From Rheinheimera mesophila (GTDB taxonomy: Bacteria; Pseudomonadota; Gammaproteobacteria; Enterobacterales; Alteromonadaceae): a DNA stretch of 64,000 nt. A model generated the notes under the pieces. It did not search any database and was not told where the DNA came from. It saw only the letters and a list, made by a program, of their open reading frames with translations. Shown here piece by piece: positions 1 through 9,910 of this stretch. The first letter of the stretch is position 1. Each line of letters starts with the position of its first letter. The DNA lies in assembly GCF_000986865.1 (NCBI RefSeq), contig NZ_LAVS01000009.1, positions 43,677 to 107,676 on the forward strand. The letters run 5' to 3'. The position numbers were made by a program, and so were the translations under genes.

Positions 1-88
1 ACAGCGACAACGCCAGTACAGATGCAATCAGCCAACTGCCGTACCTCAACCTGCATACCTCTGCTTGTTCAACTGAATCACAACTCAT
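1..88 (-). CDS. 5' end of an unidentified gene, cut by the left edge
   Basis: An open frame on the minus strand starts with ATG at 88 and stays open to the window edge (29 codons). A GGAG sequence lies about 8 bases before the ATG, a normal ribosome binding site. The visible N-terminus has a short polar stretch with two cysteines, then a hydrophobic run (about residues 17-29, GSWLIASVLALSL) that could begin a membrane segment or signal anchor. The fragment is too short to assign a family, and a chance ORF cannot be excluded. It would be divergent from lemA. Confidence 0.4.
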   Translation of the reverse strand, partial: MSCDSVEQAEVCRLRYGSWLIASVLALSL

Positions 89-382
89 CGCAATAACTCC
101 AAAATGACTAATGACAGATATTCACCCACTGAATGTGAAAACAGAGTGAACAGGCTTTTAACCAAAGCGACTACAAGTGACTAAATCATGAGGGAACAGC
201 GGAGCTTATTGTGTAATTAATTGTGCATCACTAAATACCCGCTGCTTCAGGCTTGTGAACAGCAGCAACGCGGCAAGAGGAGAATGACCACCTGACACTG
301 CAGTGTGTTGACGCTATTCAACAAATTTTTACAGTGCTACAGTGGTGTCCATCACATTTATTCATCGGTAAAAGGAACCCCC
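89..382. other. Intergenic region upstream of lemA
   Basis: A 294-base stretch separates the left-edge minus-strand ORF from lemA. Apart from the lemA promoter candidate listed separately, I see no ORF with a convincing ribosome binding site, no RNA gene and no strong hairpin. Confidence 0.5.
308..335 (+). promoter_or_regulatory. Candidate sigma70 promoter for lemA / M48 operon
   Basis: TTGACG at 308-313 is followed after 16 bases by TACAGT at 330-335, about 48 bases before the lemA start. The -35 is close to consensus; the -10 matches four of six bases. This is a pattern match only. Confidence 0.35.
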
Positions 383-973
383 ATGACCACCATTATTAGC
401 TTAGTGATTGCAGTCGTTATGTTGTTTTTTATCGTCAGTATCTACAACCAACTGGTCAAACTGAAAAATCGTTTCCAAAATGCCTTTGCTCAAATTGAAG
501 TCCAGTTAAAACGTCGTTATGACTTAATACCTAATCTGGTCGAAACCGCCAAAGCTTATATGTCGCATGAACGAGAAACCCTGGAGGCTGTCATTGCCGC
601 CCGTAACAGTGCCAGCAGCCAATTAACTGCCGCAGCGGCTCAACCGGGCAATGCGGCTGCTATCAGTCAGTTGGCTGGAGCTGAAGCTGCGCTGCAAGGT
701 GCGATGACCAAATTCAGCATGGTGATGGAGGCCTACCCGGATTTAAAAGCCAATCAAAATATGATGCAACTGACCGAAGAGCTGACCAGCACTGAAAATA
801 AAGTGGCCTTTGCCCGTCAGGCCTTTAATGATGCGGTCACCGCATACAACAGCTATAAACAAAGTTTCCCGCCCGTGATTTTTGCCGGCCTGTTTGGTCA
901 TCAACAGGATGCCAAATTGCTGGAGTTTGCTGATAGCGCCGCTATTCAGGCTGCACCTAAAGTCAGTTTCTAA
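383..973 (+). CDS. lemA: LemA family protein
   Basis: A 196-residue LemA family protein. It has one N-terminal membrane helix (about residues 4-22), followed by the family signature around KLKNRFQNAFAQIEVQLKRR and DLIPNLVETAKAYM, then a long helical domain rich in Ala and Gln. The frame is open from 305, but the ATG at 383 is preferred: AAGGA lies just upstream and the membrane helix begins right after it. The stop is five bases before the M48 metalloprotease start, so the two are almost certainly one operon. LemA proteins are often found next to M48/HtpX-type proteases; their biochemical role is not settled. An envelope stress or protein quality-control role is inferred from that pairing. 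Confidence 0.9.
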   Translation: MTTIISLVIAVVMLFFIVSIYNQLVKLKNRFQNAFAQIEVQLKRRYDLIPNLVETAKAYMSHERETLEAVIAARNSASSQLTAAAAQPGNAAAISQLAGAEAALQGAMTKFSMVMEAYPDLKANQNMMQLTEELTSTENKVAFARQAFNDAVTAYNSYKQSFPPVIFAGLFGHQQDAKLLEFADSAAIQAAPKVSF

Positions 974-978
974 ACGCT

Positions 979-2835
979 ATGGCCAGCGATTTTTTTGCCG
1001 CTCAGGATCAAGCGCGCAGCAATACCACACTCCTGGTGTTGCTGTTTGCGCTGGCGGTGATCACGCTTTTAATCCTGACCAATGTGCTGCTGATCATCAC
1101 CTTAGGGCTGATGCAGCCAGAGCAATATCAGCTACTGTTAAAGCCTCAAGATCCGGACTGGCTGAAGCAACTGCCATGGCAAATGATCGGCGGGGTCAGT
1201 CTGTTGGTATTTGCAATAATAGCTGCAGTGGTCAGTATCAAGCAGGCCGAACTGAGCCAGGGCGGTCAGGTGGTCGCCAAAGCGCTGGGCGGTCGTCTGG
1301 TGGACCATCAGTACTCTGACAGCAAACAACAACGGCTGCTGAATTGTGTCGAAGAAATGGCCATAGCCGCCGGGGTTCCGGTGCCGCCTGTCTACCTGCT
1401 GCCAGAATCGTCGATCAATGCTTTTGCGGCCGGTTACTCGCCCGCCGATGCGGTGATAGGCGTCACGCAGGGATGTCTGGAGCTGTTAGACCGCGATCAA
1501 TTGCAGGGGGTGATAGCCCACGAATTCAGTCATATCCTCAATGGGGATATGCGACTGAATATCCGCCTGATCGCCTTGCTGCATGGCATTGAATTTATCG
1601 GTCATTCCGGCTATTTCCTGCTTCGCAGTATGGGGCGACGCACTACAGTGGCGCTGGGGAGTTCAAAATCAAAAGACAATGGGGGTGGTATTTTAGGTTT
1701 AGCCCTGGGTCTGATGGTGCTGGGCTATTTGGGTACCTTTTTTGGCCGTCTGATCAAAGCCGCTGTCAGTCGTCAGCGTGAGTTTTTAGCCGACGCCAGT
1801 GCAGTACAATTTACCCGTAACCCCTCAGGCATAGCGGGCGCTCTGAAAGCCATAGGTGGTGCGGCCTACGGCAGTAAAGTAAAGCACCCCAATGCAGATG
1901 AAATGAGCCACTTATTTTTTGGAGAAGCCCTCAGTCGCTGGAGTAGCATCTTTGCCACTCACCCACCTTTGCAGCAACGCATCAAACGATTAGATCCAAG
2001 CTGGAATGGTGTCTTTCCAACCCAAGCCCAGCTAACACAGCAAAGCAGCGACCAGACCGTTGTCGCGCCTCAGAGCAAACCGCAAAAAGCCGCAGCCCTG
2101 CTCGCTACGTTACCTGCTTTGTTGCTGCACAGCGGCCGTCATGCCGCCTCTGCTCCGGCTTTGTGCTGCGCTTGTCTTATTCAGACAGAGCATCAGGCCA
2201 GACAATGGGCTATAGTCAAAGCGCTTGGCGATCATCAACTGCTGCAACAGGTCGATAAACTCTATGACGAAGTCCGTCCTTTATCCGGCAGACAAAAACT
2301 GCAGTTGTTGCAACTTGCCGTACCAGCTGTAAAGCAACTATCAGAGGCTCAATTCGTTGAGTTTCAACAACTTTGTCAAAACCTCAGCCAGTGTGACGGC
2401 AAAGAAGATTTACTGGAATGGACTCTGCTGAGTTGGTTACAACACTGTGTCGGTAGTCAGTTTGACAAGTCATTGCTGCATCGCCGGGACCAAAGCAGCC
2501 GTCTGGAACAGATCCAACAGCCTGCTCTGGCGTTATTGTCTTTGTGCGCCCAACAGGCCAACGCAGAGCAATTACAGCAGCAAGCCTGGAGCAACGGTTT
2601 GCAGGTGCTTGGTTTAGCTGTCGACACAGAACGTCCTGCGATCAGCTTTTCGCAGTTGACTGCACAATTGCCAGCCCTGATCCACAGCACACCGCGCCTG
2701 AAACAACAGCTCTGGCTGATGCTGAAAACGGCAATACAGGCCGATCAGCGGGTCAATGATCAAGAAGCCATGTTGGTACAGGCGCTGGCGTTGTTGCTGG
2801 AAATTCCTGTAGGCTTGGACCCACTTTCGACTTAA
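979..2835 (+). CDS. M48 family membrane metallopeptidase with long C-terminal extension
   Basis: A 618-residue HtpX/Ste24-like zinc protease. Two N-terminal membrane helices (about 17-42 and 69-87) precede the catalytic HEFSH motif at residues 181-185, where the two His are zinc ligands and Glu is the base. A hydrophobic segment near 230-250 and the downstream REFLADASA motif, which supplies the third ligand, complete the M48 domain, which ends near residue 345. HtpX itself is about 290 residues, so roughly 270 residues are extra. That tail contains two helical segments (near QLSQCDGKEDLLEWTLL and QADQRVNDQEAMLVQALALL) that resemble TerB-like helical repeats; this is a weak similarity by eye. 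It starts five bases after lemA. Degradation of damaged or misfolded envelope proteins is inferred. Confidence 0.88.
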   Translation: MASDFFAAQDQARSNTTLLVLLFALAVITLLILTNVLLIITLGLMQPEQYQLLLKPQDPDWLKQLPWQMIGGVSLLVFAIIAAVVSIKQAELSQGGQVVAKALGGRLVDHQYSDSKQQRLLNCVEEMAIAAGVPVPPVYLLPESSINAFAAGYSPADAVIGVTQGCLELLDRDQLQGVIAHEFSHILNGDMRLNIRLIALLHGIEFIGHSGYFLLRSMGRRTTVALGSSKSKDNGGGILGLALGLMVLGYLGTFFGRLIKAAVSRQREFLADASAVQFTRNPSGIAGALKAIGGAAYGSKVKHPNADEMSHLFFGEALSRWSSIFATHPPLQQRIKRLDPSWNGVFPTQAQLTQQSSDQTVVAPQSKPQKAAALLATLPALLLHSGRHAASAPALCCACLIQTEHQARQWAIVKALGDHQLLQQVDKLYDEVRPLSGRQKLQLLQLAVPAVKQLSEAQFVEFQQLCQNLSQCDGKEDLLEWTLLSWLQHCVGSQFDKSLLHRRDQSSRLEQIQQPALALLSLCAQQANAEQLQQQAWSNGLQVLGLAVDTERPAISFSQLTAQLPALIHSTPRLKQQLWLMLKTAIQADQRVNDQEAMLVQALALLLEIPVGLDPLST

Positions 2836-2839
2836 CAGG

Positions 2840-2864
2840 CCGCAGTCAGCTCAACTGACTGCGG
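2840..2864. terminator. Hairpin between convergent genes
   Basis: A perfect 10-bp stem (CCGCAGTCAG / CTGACTGCGG) with a 5-base loop lies at the convergent junction of the M48 protease and the GGDEF/EAL gene and overlaps the 3' end of the latter. There is no clear T-tract on either side, so termination is plausible but not certain. Confidence 0.45.
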
Positions 2865-5800
2865 ATCAATTGTTCAAAATCTGCCGCAGGTAAAGGTTTA
2901 CTGCACAAATAGCCCTGATAATAATCACAGCCCTGCAAAGACAGATAATCCAGTTGCGCCTGATGTTCCACCCCTTCAGCCAGGGCTTTTAAGCCAAGAA
3001 TATGCGCCATCGAAATAATAGCTGTGACTATGGCCTGGCTTTCGCTGTTCTCTGCCACTTCATCGACAAAACTCTTGTCTATTTTCAACACATCCAATTG
3101 GTAACGCTGTAAATAGGCAAAAGACGAATAACCTGTGCCAAAGTCATCAATCGCCAGATTGACTCCCATAGTGTGTAAGTCAGACAACACCCGCTCGGCC
3201 TGTTGCTCACGCGACATAATGGCACTTTCAGTTAACTCCAGCTCCAGCAGTTCGGCCGGGAAAGCGGTATCGCGTAATATTTGTGCGGTCTGAGCGCCAA
3301 TATCGCCATGACTAAACTGATGGGACGACAAATTCACCGCCAGTTTCAGATCAGGTAAGCCTGCCTTACGCCATAACGCGCCCTGACGACAGGTTTCTGC
3401 CAGCACCCAATCGCCGATAGCGCCAATAAGCCCGGTATCTTCCGCTATCGGGATAAAACGTGCCGGAGCTATTAATCCTTCTACCGGATCATTCCAGCGC
3501 ACCAGGGCTTCAGCGCCGACGATACGACCTGTTTTGATATCGGTTTGTGGCTGGTAATAGACTAAAAACTGGTTCTGCGCTAACGCCCCCCGTAAGCGCG
3601 CCTCTAAATCGATGCGCTGGCGGGCGTAGAGGGTTAAATCATCCGAATAATAAGCAAAACGACCGCGGCCCTGCTCTTTGGCGCGGTACAACGCAGCATC
3701 GGCATTACTGAGTAAAATCTCCCCTTCAGTGCCATGATCCGGATAGACTGAAATACCAATGCTGGCGCCTATACGCACTTCTGCATTATTGCTCAAAAGC
3801 CAGGGCTGACTCATGTCGTTGATCAGTTGAGTGGCAAAACGGGCTGCATCCTCACTTTGATGCAATTGCTCCAGCAGAATAATAAATTCATCCCCACCAA
3901 AGCGGGCCACAGTGTCAATCTCACGCAACCTGCGTTTTAGCGAAGCCGCCACCAGTTTTAACAGCTCATCTCCGGCCGGATGACCGAAGCTGTCGTTGAT
4001 GTACTTAAAGCGATCCAAATCCATCATCAGTACCGCAAACTGATGCTGATCCCGTTTTGCCAAGTCCACCGCATTTTGCAGGCGTGAACTCATCAACAAA
4101 CGGTTGGGCAAGTCGGTCAGCACATCATGATGCGCCAGATAAGCCAGCTCCTGCTCTGAGGCTTTTAATTGGGTGATATCTGCAAATACAGCCACATAGT
4201 GACTGACCTGGCGGGAGGCATCAAGAATCGTATTGATACTGAGCAACTCAGGATAAATTTCACCATTCTTGCGTCTGTTCCAGACTTCCCCTTGCCAATG
4301 GCCGTGCTCAGACAGTTCCTGCCACATCTGTCTGTAAAACGCCTGGTCATGCCGTCCAGAGGAAAACATCGCGGGTGTATTGCCAATGACTTCAGACTCT
4401 TCATAACCCAACATCTGCAACAAGGATTGATTCACCTGAATAATGCGGTTGGATGCATCGGTGACCATAATACCTTCACGGGTACTTTCGAACACTGCAG
4501 CAGCCTGTTGCAACGAGGATTCAAACTGTTGCCGTTTCACGGCATTGCCTAAGGCGGTTGCCAGCATTTTTAGCGCATCCAATTCCACCTGATTCCATTC
4601 GCGGCCTCTGTGATGCAGCTCAACACCAAGCAGGCCCCACCAGAGGCCATCCACCATCACCGGCATCAAGGCTATGGCCTGAATACGGAAACGTTTCAAT
4701 AGCGGCTGCAGCATCTTGTCCATGTCTGCAGCCTGCCCAGCCACTATAGTGCCTTTGGTCAGTTGCGTAATGGCAGCGTACCAGCGCGATAGCTTGTTAT
4801 TCAACTGCTTAAAGGTCCGGATATGCTCCTTTTGATCCCGCCGCCATTGTGTTAACAAAGTACCACTGACCCGCTCATGCGCTGTGGTGTTCTGATACAG
4901 ATAAATCGCGTCCACGTCTAAAGCCCGGCTGATGGATGGCAACATACTGCGCAGTAACTGTAACCAGTCACTGTGTTGTAAAAAACGGGCCGCCATGTCG
5001 GCAAGATTAGACATCACCAGAGCCCGTTGCTTCAGCTCTCTGCGAAAATCCACCTCAGCACTGATATCATCCACAGTGACCAGCACGCCGGATAATTGTT
5101 CTTGCTCAAACAGCGGCTCGGCATTGACCTTCAGCCAACGTTGGGTATGACCACGTTCTATGCCCATCACCACATCACGCACTGGTGCTGCAGTGCGCAG
5201 GACCTCGTTGCTTGGATAGAGTTCGGCGGGGAATTGGGAGCCGTCTTCGTAGATAGTGTGCCACTCTTCGGCTCGGGGGATCTGGCCCTGCATTTCTGCC
5301 AGACTGCAGTTGAGCATCCGCTCGGCTGAAGGATTGGCATCGACAATGGCACCGGTTTTATCATGCAACACCAAGCCCTCAGACATGGTATTGAACAAGG
5401 CTTTTAACTTGTCACTGCTGGCTTCCTGTTCCAGCCTGGCTTGCCTGAGTTCAGTAATATCAACCATGGCGCCAATGATATGCTGCTGGCCTTGCTTAAG
5501 TTCTGGCAGCAAACGCAGATCATCCCGGATAAAACGTAACTGTCCTGCGGCATCAAAAAAACGATATTCATGCCGATAGTGGCCATGCAGCAGAGTTTGC
5601 TCCACAGCAAGGCTGGCGAGCGGTTTATCATCCGGATGGACACCGTTTTCCCACCAGTTGTCCATTAAGGACTGTTCAACACTGTACCCCAACAAGCGTT
5701 CGATGTTACTGCTGACCCAGGTGGTTTTGCATTGACGACCATCCAGCTCAATCCGATGCAATACCGTTGAGCTGGCAGCCAAGATAGCATCCAGTTGCTG

Positions 5801-7399
5801 CGAATTTTGCAGTTGTTGCTGATGACTGCGGCTTAAATCGGCATAGAGCTGACGTTTTTCGGTGACATCATCAAAGGTCGCCAGCAGTTGATCGGCCTGC
5901 CCTTCCTGACTCAAGCGCTGCATCATCAGTTTTATCGTCAGAATACGGCCGGTTTGATGCCGTAACTGAATGTCAGACTCGGCAAACTGTTGCAGTTTAG
6001 AGGTAAAACTGGTCGCCATAAATTGCTCTGGATCTTGCGCCAGATCGCGTAACGACAAGCTGAGTAACTCGCTCTCTGAATACCCCAGTAAAGACTGCAG
6101 TTTTTTATTGACCCGGATAAAAGGCTGATGAGTGCGGGATAATATAGCCATGCCGGAAAAAGGCATATCAAAAAAAGCTTGTACCGTTTTATCCTGTTCT
6201 GTTTGTTTTGCCGCTAAAGCCAATTGATGGGATTGCATTAACTCGCGCCAGTACAATAACGCCCCGAGCACCAGTAACATCAGCAAGGTGCCCGACATCA
6301 TCGACAACCAGAGCAATAACGTATCCAGCGGTTGCAGAACTTCAGCAATATCTATTTTGCTGACCAGCATCCAGTTGGTTTGTCGTATAGGTGTATAAGC
6401 CCCCAGCACAGACTGATTGCGGTAATCCAGCTCCTCTGCGGTATGAAATTGTCGCTGCCTCAAGGCTTTGGCTGCAAGCAAAGGTCCATCAATATCGGTA
6501 TTTTTCACCACAGCCTGCTGTGGATGACGTAATGGATTTAAAAACACCACAGAGCGGCCTTGTTGCTGCACCAGCAGAACTTCAGCCGTAGGACTGGACA
6601 TAGGCCAGTTTTGCACAGACGGAAATAAATACAGGCTGGTATCGACCACAAAGACCAATTGATAAATCTGCTGGCCTATGGCCAGTGGTAACACCCAGCT
6701 TAACTGGCAATAGCTGTCCTGTCTGTCGTGGTCACATTGGGTTGCAGGCTGAGGCAGATCTTTTCCGCCAGAGAACAGATCAAATTTTAGTGGTCGTCCC
6801 AAAGCGAATCGGTGGTGGCCCTGTGGATCGACTAACACTAAAGAATGAAAGGAATGCTCGGCGATCATAGAGGCTAATCGGTTTTTGACATCAGCACTGT
6901 CCGCCTCCCCCCCCAGCTTAAGATAACGCTCCAGCTTCTGACGAAAGGAACTGTCGCGGGATAAACCATTGATATCGTATTGTCGCTCCGCCAGCCAAAG
7001 CTCAAGCTGTTGCTTCTTAATCTCGGTGACAGTGCGTAAATCAGCCATGGCTTCGGCTTTCAGTTGGTTGCCATGGACCCATTTGGTGACAAAAGCGATA
7101 GCAGGTACCGCCAGCAAAAATACCAGAATAAGGGCTATCACCCGCAATTGTTTGTATCGTACTGACACCACTGTGTCGAAAAACTGCTGTTTCCGCCAGG
7201 TGGCCAACAGCAGATAAATGATGCAACCACTGATACAGACAAAAGCCACCCCCTTGGCTGTCCCCAGCAGGGAGTTGACCTCTGGATCACTGATGGTCAG
7301 ATGCAATAAATGATCAGAGCCGAAAATCCACAGCAATGCAAAGCCGCAGTACAGCATGACAATTCGAATAGCAGTTAAAGGGTAAGCAGGTTTGGCCAT
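2846..7399 (-). CDS. Large multi-PAS/GAF GGDEF-EAL membrane sensor (c-di-GMP turnover)
   Basis: A 1517-residue membrane-bound signalling protein. The N-terminus has about three hydrophobic segments (roughly 13-31, 50-68, 84-106), a periplasmic sensor region of about 250 residues and a further membrane helix near 360-382. The cytoplasmic part carries in order about three PAS domains, a GAF-like region (near residues 810-960), another PAS with its PAC motif, then GGDEF and EAL. The cyclase signature GGDEF (about residue 1166) and the phosphodiesterase signature EALVRW (about 1296) are both intact, as is the EAL loop DDFGTGYSS, so synthesis, hydrolysis of cyclic di-GMP, or both are possible. It starts two bases after the YjbR-like gene, so the two are probably co-transcribed. 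The ligand is unknown. Confidence 0.92.
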   Translation of the reverse strand: MAKPAYPLTAIRIVMLYCGFALLWIFGSDHLLHLTISDPEVNSLLGTAKGVAFVCISGCIIYLLLATWRKQQFFDTVVSVRYKQLRVIALILVFLLAVPAIAFVTKWVHGNQLKAEAMADLRTVTEIKKQQLELWLAERQYDINGLSRDSSFRQKLERYLKLGGEADSADVKNRLASMIAEHSFHSLVLVDPQGHHRFALGRPLKFDLFSGGKDLPQPATQCDHDRQDSYCQLSWVLPLAIGQQIYQLVFVVDTSLYLFPSVQNWPMSSPTAEVLLVQQQGRSVVFLNPLRHPQQAVVKNTDIDGPLLAAKALRQRQFHTAEELDYRNQSVLGAYTPIRQTNWMLVSKIDIAEVLQPLDTLLLWLSMMSGTLLMLLVLGALLYWRELMQSHQLALAAKQTEQDKTVQAFFDMPFSGMAILSRTHQPFIRVNKKLQSLLGYSESELLSLSLRDLAQDPEQFMATSFTSKLQQFAESDIQLRHQTGRILTIKLMMQRLSQEGQADQLLATFDDVTEKRQLYADLSRSHQQQLQNSQQLDAILAASSTVLHRIELDGRQCKTTWVSSNIERLLGYSVEQSLMDNWWENGVHPDDKPLASLAVEQTLLHGHYRHEYRFFDAAGQLRFIRDDLRLLPELKQGQQHIIGAMVDITELRQARLEQEASSDKLKALFNTMSEGLVLHDKTGAIVDANPSAERMLNCSLAEMQGQIPRAEEWHTIYEDGSQFPAELYPSNEVLRTAAPVRDVVMGIERGHTQRWLKVNAEPLFEQEQLSGVLVTVDDISAEVDFRRELKQRALVMSNLADMAARFLQHSDWLQLLRSMLPSISRALDVDAIYLYQNTTAHERVSGTLLTQWRRDQKEHIRTFKQLNNKLSRWYAAITQLTKGTIVAGQAADMDKMLQPLLKRFRIQAIALMPVMVDGLWWGLLGVELHHRGREWNQVELDALKMLATALGNAVKRQQFESSLQQAAAVFESTREGIMVTDASNRIIQVNQSLLQMLGYEESEVIGNTPAMFSSGRHDQAFYRQMWQELSEHGHWQGEVWNRRKNGEIYPELLSINTILDASRQVSHYVAVFADITQLKASEQELAYLAHHDVLTDLPNRLLMSSRLQNAVDLAKRDQHQFAVLMMDLDRFKYINDSFGHPAGDELLKLVAASLKRRLREIDTVARFGGDEFIILLEQLHQSEDAARFATQLINDMSQPWLLSNNAEVRIGASIGISVYPDHGTEGEILLSNADAALYRAKEQGRGRFAYYSDDLTLYARQRIDLEARLRGALAQNQFLVYYQPQTDIKTGRIVGAEALVRWNDPVEGLIAPARFIPIAEDTGLIGAIGDWVLAETCRQGALWRKAGLPDLKLAVNLSSHQFSHGDIGAQTAQILRDTAFPAELLELELTESAIMSREQQAERVLSDLHTMGVNLAIDDFGTGYSSFAYLQRYQLDVLKIDKSFVDEVAENSESQAIVTAIISMAHILGLKALAEGVEHQAQLDYLSLQGCDYYQGYLCSKPLPAADFEQLIRSQLS

Positions 7400-7401
7400 G
7401 T

Positions 7402-7794
7402 CTATCCGCGTTTTTTCTTGTTCTGTTCGGTTTCGTTCAGCACTGTCTGTCGTTGGACTTTGGTGAAGGATTGCAGCACCAAAAGTCTGGACTGATCGAT
7501 TTGTCGTTTGATTTCCCGCTCTGGCACAGTCTGATTTAAACGCAGCGTATTCCAGTGTTTTTTATTCATATGGTAGCCCGGGCTTATCGCAGGGAAAATA
7601 TCCCGCAGCGCCAGGGCTTCATCCGGATCACATTTTAAATTCAACCGCGCTTCACCCTGTCCTGTGAACAGAATAGCAAAGATTTTACCTTTTACTTTAT
7701 AGACATAGATATCTACACCAAAAGGAAAATCCTCTTCGGTACCGGGCAGTTCGAGGCAGTAATCACGCACATCGCTATGATACATCGTGGTCAT
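7402..7794 (-). CDS. MmcQ/YjbR family protein
   Basis: A small protein of about 130 residues matching the MmcQ/YjbR (CyaY-like fold) family. It shows the N-terminal pattern DYCLELPGTEEDFPFG, a central strand region (VYKVKGKIFAIL), a conserved PGYHMNKKHWNTLRL block and a C-terminal helix with IDQSRLLV. The family has a DNA-binding-like double-wing fold but no established function. The frame can be read from a TTG at 7836; the ATG at 7794 better fits family length, but no start has a strong ribosome binding site. It lies just upstream of the GGDEF/EAL sensor with a two-base gap. Confidence 0.8.
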   Translation of the reverse strand: MTTMYHSDVRDYCLELPGTEEDFPFGVDIYVYKVKGKIFAILFTGQGEARLNLKCDPDEALALRDIFPAISPGYHMNKKHWNTLRLNQTVPEREIKRQIDQSRLLVLQSFTKVQRQTVLNETEQNKKKRG

Positions 7795-7841
7795 CCGGCA
7801 AAGTGCAGCAGTCTGGCTGTCAATATCTGTCCTCAAAGCAA

Positions 7842-7865
7842 AGAAGGCTGCCTATGCAGCCTTCT
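7842..7865 (-). terminator. Terminator after the S9 peptidase gene
   Basis: A 10-bp stem with loop ATAG (minus strand), followed on the minus strand by a T-rich TTTGCTTTG run. It lies 8 bases after the S9 peptidase stop and separates that gene from the YjbR-like gene. Confidence 0.6.
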
Positions 7866-7873
7866 GCGCCAAC

Positions 7874-9895
7874 TTAGTTACGGGTATGCAATTTCATCCA
7901 GTCGAATACTTCGTTGTACCAACGCTCGGCATTGCGTGGTTTTAAGATCCAATGGTTTTCATCAGGAAAAATCACCAATCTGGATTCAATACCTTTACGC
8001 TGCAGCGTGGTAAAAGCCGCTAAACCCTGCGCATAAGGCACACGGTAATCTTTTAAGCCGTGGATCACCAGCATGGGCGTTTTCCAGTTATCCACCAAAG
8101 CAGACGGATTAAACTTCTGATAGTCACTTTCTTTAGCCCAGACCGGCCCGCCCATATCATGCTCAGGGAACCACAACTCTTCAGTGCTGCCATAGAAACT
8201 GGGCATATCAAATAAACCGGCGTGGTTGACTAAACATTTAAAGCCCTCAGGCCAGTTACCCGCTATCCAGTTCATCATGTAACCGCCATAAGATGCCCCT
8301 AAAGCACAGGCGTTTTTGCTATCGAGCCATTTTTCTTTTTCGGTGATAAAAGCTAGACCTTTTTGCAAATCCACCAATGGCTTACCGCCCCAGTCACGAG
8401 CGATAGAGTCGGTGAACGCCTGACCATAACCTGTTGAGCCATGGAAGTCGATCATCACCACACCATAGCCCTGAGCCGCCCATAACTGCGCATTCCAGCG
8501 GTAATTAAACATATTACCAAAGCTGCTTTGTGGACCACCATGCACAATAAAAGCGATAGGATATTTCTGGCCCTCTTTGAAATTGACCGGTTTCATCCAG
8601 TAGCCATGTACGGTTTCGTCATTGGCGCCAGGGAAATTAAACTGAGCAAATTCAGCAAACTGAATATCAGCCAACGCCTCTTTGTTGATCTGGGTTAAGG
8701 CGGTTGGTGCACCGGTTTCGGCGGTAATTTGGTAGATATCGCTCGGCTTATCGAGGCTGTGATTGGTGAAAAACAGTTTATTGCCAGCCACATTCAAGTC
8801 ACCTGCTGTGCCATCGGCGTAAACTTTGCTGATGTCACCAAAACTGGTATTGATAGAGAAAATACCATGCTGGCCTGTATCCTGCGCTGTGACATAAATG
8901 GTTCGGTTGTCAGCCCCGAATTTATAGTCACTGATGGATCTGTCCCATTCTGGTGCCAGTTCTTTACGCTGACCTGTCACCATATCCAGTAAAATCAAAC
9001 CAAAACGATCGGCTTCATACACTGGTTTTTTCATGGCTAAATAGGCCATAAAACGCCCATCGCTGGAGAAAGATGGTTTGGCATCCCAGGCGGCGTTGTC
9101 GCGGGTTAAGTTAATTTTTTCGCCACCTTTGACCGAGACCTGAAAAATATCAAAGTTGGTATGCCAGGCCTGATCCACGCCAGGAATTTTGGCGCTGAAT
9201 ACCAGATTTTTACCATCTGGTGTAAATGACACTTCCTTGATGCCAGCAATGTCGGTATTCCATTCCGGCAACAAATCTTTAGCGTCCGTGACTTTTTTGC
9301 CTGTGTAATCCGCTATGTACAAATGACTTCTGAATTCGTCCGCCCAGCTATCCCAATGCCGCACCATCAGTTGGTCATACACCATGGCGCTGTCTTGTTG
9401 TCCCGCTTTGACTTGTTTGGCTTCGACTGTGCAGGACAAGGTTTCACAACCTGGCTTAGCGGCCATTTGCAACACAATGCGAGTGTTGTCGTCTGACACT
9501 AAAAAACCATCTACATCTAAAGGTAAGTCAGTGATCTGCTGAGCTTCACCGCCAGCGACAGGCAAACGCCAAACCTGTGAGCTGCCAGAGCGGCCTGCGA
9601 TAAAATACAAAGCACTGCTGTCCTTGCTCCAGGCCACACTGTGCTCTCTGTCGTCGTTAAAGGTTAAACGACTGACTTTATTATTTTGCTGCAAATCAAT
9701 TAAATACAGATCGGCGCTGGTATCAGCCGGAGCCAGTCCCCCATTTTTCTGGCCGTACACCAGATAACGGCCATCAGGGGATACCACCACATCATACACT
9801 TTGTTCAGTTTATTTAAGTATTCAATGGTCAGTGGCGTTTTGGCAACAGCGGCACCGCTTAGTAAGGCTGCGGTGAGAAAGATCCAGGCTTTCAT
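7874..9895 (-). CDS. Exported S9 family peptidase (prolyl oligopeptidase / acylaminoacyl-peptidase type)
   Basis: A serine peptidase of about 673 residues. The frame extends upstream to 9961, but the ATG at 9895 is chosen: it opens a clear signal peptide (MKAWIFLTAALLSGAAVA) and is preceded by GGGAG. Residues after the signal form a WD40-like beta-propeller with repeated Ser-Pro-Asp-Gly blades. The C-terminal alpha/beta-hydrolase carries the nucleophile in GASYGGYMM (Ser about 535), the Asp in GLKDYRVPY and the His in DENHWI, so the triad is complete. It probably cleaves oligopeptides in the periplasm. A terminator separates it from the upstream fumarase, so it probably has its own promoter. 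Confidence 0.9.
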   Translation of the reverse strand: MKAWIFLTAALLSGAAVAKTPLTIEYLNKLNKVYDVVVSPDGRYLVYGQKNGGLAPADTSADLYLIDLQQNNKVSRLTFNDDREHSVAWSKDSSALYFIAGRSGSSQVWRLPVAGGEAQQITDLPLDVDGFLVSDDNTRIVLQMAAKPGCETLSCTVEAKQVKAGQQDSAMVYDQLMVRHWDSWADEFRSHLYIADYTGKKVTDAKDLLPEWNTDIAGIKEVSFTPDGKNLVFSAKIPGVDQAWHTNFDIFQVSVKGGEKINLTRDNAAWDAKPSFSSDGRFMAYLAMKKPVYEADRFGLILLDMVTGQRKELAPEWDRSISDYKFGADNRTIYVTAQDTGQHGIFSINTSFGDISKVYADGTAGDLNVAGNKLFFTNHSLDKPSDIYQITAETGAPTALTQINKEALADIQFAEFAQFNFPGANDETVHGYWMKPVNFKEGQKYPIAFIVHGGPQSSFGNMFNYRWNAQLWAAQGYGVVMIDFHGSTGYGQAFTDSIARDWGGKPLVDLQKGLAFITEKEKWLDSKNACALGASYGGYMMNWIAGNWPEGFKCLVNHAGLFDMPSFYGSTEELWFPEHDMGGPVWAKESDYQKFNPSALVDNWKTPMLVIHGLKDYRVPYAQGLAAFTTLQRKGIESRLVIFPDENHWILKPRNAERWYNEVFDWMKLHTRN

Positions 9896-9910
9896 AGATT
9901 CTCCCAGTAG

